A DNA stretch of 34,258 bases, from the NCBI GenBank assembly GCA_964403775.1, contig CAYOHL010000003.1, positions 1-34,258 on the forward strand. The letters run 5' to 3'. Numbering within the stretch: the first letter of the stretch is position 1; every line of letters starts with the position of its first letter. The notes under the pieces were generated by a model. That model worked only from the letters and a program-made list of their open reading frames with translations. It did not search any database and was not told the origin of the DNA. Source of the stretch: CG1-02-33-12 sp964403775 (GTDB taxonomy: Archaea; Nanobdellota; Nanobdellia; Woesearchaeales; CG1-02-33-12). Of this stretch, positions 31,441 through 34,258 are shown one piece after another. The position numbers and the translations under genes were made by a program.

Positions 31441-32239
31441 AATAAAAGAGAAGAAATTTCTTGCAGAAAAAACAGTTATGATGAAGGTAATTTCTCCTGA
31501 TATTGCAAAAAAGGCAAAACCTGGAAATTTTGTCATTCTAAGAACTGATGAGAAAGGGGAAAGAATCCCATTAACAATTGCAGACCATGACTTAAAGACA
31601 ATAACAATTATTTTTCTTGTTGTTGGAAGAACAACAGAGGATTTATCAAAACTGAATAAAGGGGATTATGTCCTTGATGTTGCAGGCCCTTTAGGTAATC
31701 CAGTGGAAATTAAGAACTATGGGACAGTTGTTTTTGTTGCAGGCGGGCTTGGAATTGCTGCAATCTACCCCCAATTAAGAGCATTGAAAAAAAATAACAA
31801 AGTAATATCAATAATAGGCGCAAAAACAAAAAAGCTTCTTTTCCTTGTTGATGAAATAAAGGAAAATTCCAATAAGACAATAATCTGCACTGATGACGGT
31901 TCTTTTGGCAGAAAAGGGTTTGTCACAGAGGCATTAAATGATTTAATTAAAAATGAAAAAATTGACATGGTTATTGCGATAGGGCCGCCTATTATGATGA
32001 AGGCTGTTTCTGATCTTACAAGAGATAAGAAAATAAAAACAATAGCTTCCATTAACACAATAATGGTTGATGGCATAGGAATGTGCGGCAGCTGCAGGGT
32101 CAAGGTTAAAGATGAGATAAAGTTTGCATGCGTTGACGGTCCTGAGTTTGACGCCCATGATATTCATTGGGATGAGTTTCTTAAAAGAAATTCAAGGTAT
32201 AAGGAAGAAGAGCATGAGTGCATGCATTTGAAAAAATAA
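31433..32239 (+). CDS. FAD/NAD(P)-binding electron transfer subunit (NfnA/SudB/PyrK-like)
   Basis: A 268-aa ferredoxin-reductase-fold subunit. FAD domain with IPLTIAD (about 43-49); NAD(P) domain with VVFVAGGLGIAAIYPQLRAL (about 100-119); C-terminal [2Fe-2S] site GMCGSCRVKV with a further Cys in FACVDGPEFDAH. The DGPEFDAH end is typical of the NfnA/SudB branch, which pairs with a glutamate-synthase-like flavoprotein encoded next, rather than of PyrK, which pairs with dihydroorotate dehydrogenase; none is seen here. It probably moves electrons between NADPH, NADH and ferredoxin or polysulfide. Confidence 0.85.
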   Translation: MYKIKEKKFLAEKTVMMKVISPDIAKKAKPGNFVILRTDEKGERIPLTIADHDLKTITIIFLVVGRTTEDLSKLNKGDYVLDVAGPLGNPVEIKNYGTVVFVAGGLGIAAIYPQLRALKKNNKVISIIGAKTKKLLFLVDEIKENSNKTIICTDDGSFGRKGFVTEALNDLIKNEKIDMVIAIGPPIMMKAVSDLTRDKKIKTIASINTIMVDGIGMCGSCRVKVKDEIKFACVDGPEFDAHDIHWDEFLKRNSRYKEEEHECMHLKK

Positions 32240-33582
32240 TGAAAAACGAAGAACAAAGGCAAAAAGAGCAAAATCCTGAAGAGAGAATACATAATTTTGA
32301 TGAGGTATCTTTTGGGTACACAAGAGAGCAGGCCGTAAAAGAAGCAAAAAGATGTTTGCAGTGTCAATTACCTTTATGTGAGAAAGGATGCCCTGCCGGC
32401 ATATCAATAAAAAAATTCATAAACCATATTGCATGTGAAGAGTTTGACCTGGCCTTGAAAACAATACTTGAAAAAAACAGCCTTCCGGGAGTATGCGGAA
32501 GGGTTTGCCCAGCTGAAGAGCAATGCAAAAAATCATGCATAAGCAGGCCTAAAATAAACATAGAACTTCTTGAAAGATTCGCTGCAGAAAATGCAAAAAA
32601 AATTGTTAAGAATATAAAAAAAACAGGCAAGAGAATTGCTGTTGTTGGCTCTGGGCCTGCTGGATTGGCATGCGGCTCAGAGCTTGCGTTAATGGGCAAT
32701 GAGGTTGTTGTTTATGAGGCACTGCACAAGCCAGGCGGTGTTTTAACTTATGGGATTCCAGAGTTCAGGCTATCAAAAAAGATTGTTATGGATGAGATAA
32801 ATTACATAAAAAGGCTAGGTGTTAGTATAAAACTTAATTCTGTTGTAGGAAAACTATTTGGGGTTGATGAGCTCCTTAAAAAATATGATGCTGTTTTTAT
32901 TGCAACAGGGGCAGGCCTTCCGTACTTTTTGGGTATTGATGGGGAAAACCTTAGTAATGTTTATTCTGCCAATGAATTCTTAACAAGAAACAACCTCATG
33001 AAAGCTTACAAGTTTCCTGAATACACAACGCCTGTTAAGAAAGCAAAAAAAACAGTTGTTATTGGAGGGGGAAATGTTGCTGTTGATGCTGCAAGGGTTG
33101 CCAAACGCCTTGGCTCTGATGTTACACTAATTTACAGAAGGTCAAGAGCTGAAATGCCTGCTAGGGATAAGGAGATAAAGCATGCAGAGGAGGAGGGTAT
33201 TAAATTCATGTTTTTGGCAAATCCTCTTAAAATAATCGGAAAAGATGATGTTGAGGGCATTGAATGCATAAGAATGAGACTTGGAAAGCCAGACTATTCT
33301 GGAAGGAGAATGCCCCTGCCTGTAAAGGGCTCTGAATTTAAAATAGCCTGTGATCAGGTTATTGTTGCAATTGGCCAGGGCCCAAATCCTCTTATCGGAA
33401 AAACAATAAGTTTAAATACAGGAAAAAAAAGAAACATAGTAGTTGATACTAATTACCAAACATCAATTAAAAATGTTTTTGCAGGCGGAGACATAATAAC
33501 TGGCTCTGCAACAGTCATAAAAGCAATATCAGATGGCAAGAAAGCTGCAAAAATAATTGATGAAAAACTAAAAAGAGGTTAA
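32239..33582 (+). CDS. NfnB/SudA-like NADPH oxidoreductase (glutamate synthase small-subunit family)
   Basis: A 447-aa iron-sulfur flavoprotein. The N-terminal domain carries two cysteine clusters for [4Fe-4S] centres: CLQCQLPLCEKGCP (about 39-52) and CGRVCPAEEQCKKSC (about 85-99). Next come FAD-binding VVGSGPAGLACG (about 134-145), NADPH-binding VIGGGNVAVDAARVA (about 274-288) with YRRSRAEMPAR, and FAGGDIITGSATV. No glutamate synthase large subunit is nearby and the NfnA-like gene is directly upstream, so an NfnAB or sulfide-dehydrogenase complex is likelier. The ATG at 32239 overlaps the previous stop (TAATG) and is preferred over one seven codons upstream (32218). Confidence 0.88.
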   Translation: MKNEEQRQKEQNPEERIHNFDEVSFGYTREQAVKEAKRCLQCQLPLCEKGCPAGISIKKFINHIACEEFDLALKTILEKNSLPGVCGRVCPAEEQCKKSCISRPKINIELLERFAAENAKKIVKNIKKTGKRIAVVGSGPAGLACGSELALMGNEVVVYEALHKPGGVLTYGIPEFRLSKKIVMDEINYIKRLGVSIKLNSVVGKLFGVDELLKKYDAVFIATGAGLPYFLGIDGENLSNVYSANEFLTRNNLMKAYKFPEYTTPVKKAKKTVVIGGGNVAVDAARVAKRLGSDVTLIYRRSRAEMPARDKEIKHAEEEGIKFMFLANPLKIIGKDDVEGIECIRMRLGKPDYSGRRMPLPVKGSEFKIACDQVIVAIGQGPNPLIGKTISLNTGKKRNIVVDTNYQTSIKNVFAGGDIITGSATVIKAISDGKKAAKIIDEKLKRG

Positions 33583-33583
33583 A

Positions 33584-33985
33584 ATGAAAGAACTAAGGAC
33601 AAAGTTGATACTCCTGTTTTTATTTGTTGTATTATCCATAATTGTTGTTAACACAATGAGCACAATAGGAACAATACTCCTTACATACCTTATTGTAATA
33701 TCAGGAATATACATAAGCTTGGCATATATGGTGATAACCTTTATATTACATAAAAATAAAATGCCAACAGAATCATGGATAATGTTTTCAGTTGTTGCAA
33801 TATTTCTTGCAGCAAGCGCTTTTTTTGGAAGGTTTATGAATAACCTTCTTGTGGCTGAGCAGTTCCTTGCAATGAGCATGATACTTTTGTTTGTTGCAGC
33901 CCTTGTAAAGTTCTGGGGCACTATGAGCCTTACTGAGAAAAAGAAAAATCAATTAAAACAAAAAAAGAAGATAAATTTCAGATAG
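33584..33985 (+). CDS. Multi-pass membrane protein of unknown function
   Basis: A 133-aa protein with four hydrophobic helices (about 8-24, 27-54, 65-83 and 90-110), a short loop HKNKMPTES and a basic Lys-rich C-terminal tail (KKKNQLKQKKKINFR), which should face the cytoplasm. It begins 1 base after the NfnB-like stop and is probably translated with it. No family recognised. The context suggests a membrane partner of the redox enzymes, but that is a guess. Confidence 0.72.
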   Translation: MKELRTKLILLFLFVVLSIIVVNTMSTIGTILLTYLIVISGIYISLAYMVITFILHKNKMPTESWIMFSVVAIFLAASAFFGRFMNNLLVAEQFLAMSMILLFVAALVKFWGTMSLTEKKKNQLKQKKKINFR

Positions 33986-33987
33986 AA

Positions 33988-34258
33988 TTATAACTCAACC
34001 TTCATAAGATTTATTTCCTTTATCAGATTAATATATCCCTCAACAACCTTCTTGCTTTTTATCTTGCTTATCTTTTCCTGGACTTTGGTGAGAAAATTTG
34101 CTATCTTTTTCTTGTCTTCATCCTGATTCTGCATAACAACATTGACATAACTATCTAAAATAGACTCACCATTAAATTTTATATTAATGTTTTTTTCCAT
34201 TTTCTTGAGGTCATTAAAAATATGCTCTGCAACCATTTCAGGATAGTCTATTAAAGTG
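33988..34258 (-). CDS. Unknown protein, 3' part only (cut by window edge)
   Basis: The minus-strand frame stays open through the right edge: before the first Met (34236) the codons read TLIDYPE, so the true start is probably outside the window. The visible 89 residues are helical and charged (MVAEHIFNDLKKMEKNINIK, later SKKVVEGYINLIKEINLMKV), without membrane segments or known motifs. The gene converges with the membrane protein gene (2-bp gap). Function unknown. Confidence 0.6.
   Translation of the reverse strand, partial: TLIDYPEMVAEHIFNDLKKMEKNINIKFNGESILDSYVNVVMQNQDEDKKKIANFLTKVQEKISKIKSKKVVEGYINLIKEINLMKVEL

Noticed and set aside
31433..33582. Dihydroorotate dehydrogenase subunit plus true glutamate synthase
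   Set aside because: No PyrD and no large glutamate synthase subunit are nearby; the pair fits NfnAB/sulfide dehydrogenase subunits better.

Overview
This AT-rich, gene-dense window is archaeal. It carries SRP54, transcription factor B, a family B DNA polymerase, AMP phosphorylase, a beta-CASP RNase, and tRNA genes with bulge-helix-bulge (BHB) introns. TATA-like boxes sit 24-30 nt before many start codons, which points to leaderless mRNAs. Surface proteins with a G-x-ITGAV motif after the N-terminal membrane segment, a MNT/HEPN-like nucleotidyltransferase and short zinc-ribbon proteins suggest a DPANN lineage such as Woesearchaeota. That placement is inference; there is no rRNA in the window.

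Layout. 1-8586: a hairpin repeat at the left edge, srp54, a bacterial-type threonyl-tRNA synthetase, a SpeD-like protein without the processing serine, an M29 peptidase, a membrane-anchored protein, AMP phosphorylase and an AI-2E-type transporter. 8588-8796: tRNA-Val(GAC) with one intron in the anticodon loop and a second, 122-nt intron in the T-loop. 8846-13364: a genomic island of about 4.3 kb between two 105-bp direct repeats. The inner end of each repeat copies the 3' end of the tRNA-Thr(GGT) gene at 13348-13420, as expected of att sites. The island holds a tiny membrane protein, an array of long hairpins, a possible gene remnant, an HPr-kinase-like ATPase, a P-loop kinase, a Nudix hydrolase and a membrane glycosyltransferase.

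13432-22160: a Cys-rich surface protein between tRNA-Leu(TAA) and tRNA-Thr, a CBS-zinc-ribbon regulator, a tandem nucleotidyltransferase, a second Nudix enzyme, a HAD phosphatase, PRPP synthetase, the beta-CASP RNase and a PfkB kinase. 22181-22408: tRNA-Ser(TGA), again with two introns, the T-loop one forming a good BHB. 22434-29645: a Trm112-like protein, TFB, a minimal alkyltransferase, a fusion of a HemK/Mtq2-like methyltransferase and a kinase, a basic two-repeat protein (possible DNA binder), a winged-helix protein, a small zinc ribbon, a HAD protein and polB. 29778-33985: a redox operon (thioredoxin reductase, zinc ribbon, NYN nuclease, two flavoprotein subunits like NfnA/NfnB, a membrane protein). 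The right edge cuts an unknown gene.

Main discoveries: (1) two tRNAs with large, related T-loop introns at position 59/60, built from shared hairpin modules in different order; (2) the tRNA-Thr-bounded island without a recognisable integrase; (3) a hairpin-array element with a second copy 9.4 kb away; (4) the methyltransferase-kinase fusion near its likely Trm112 activator.
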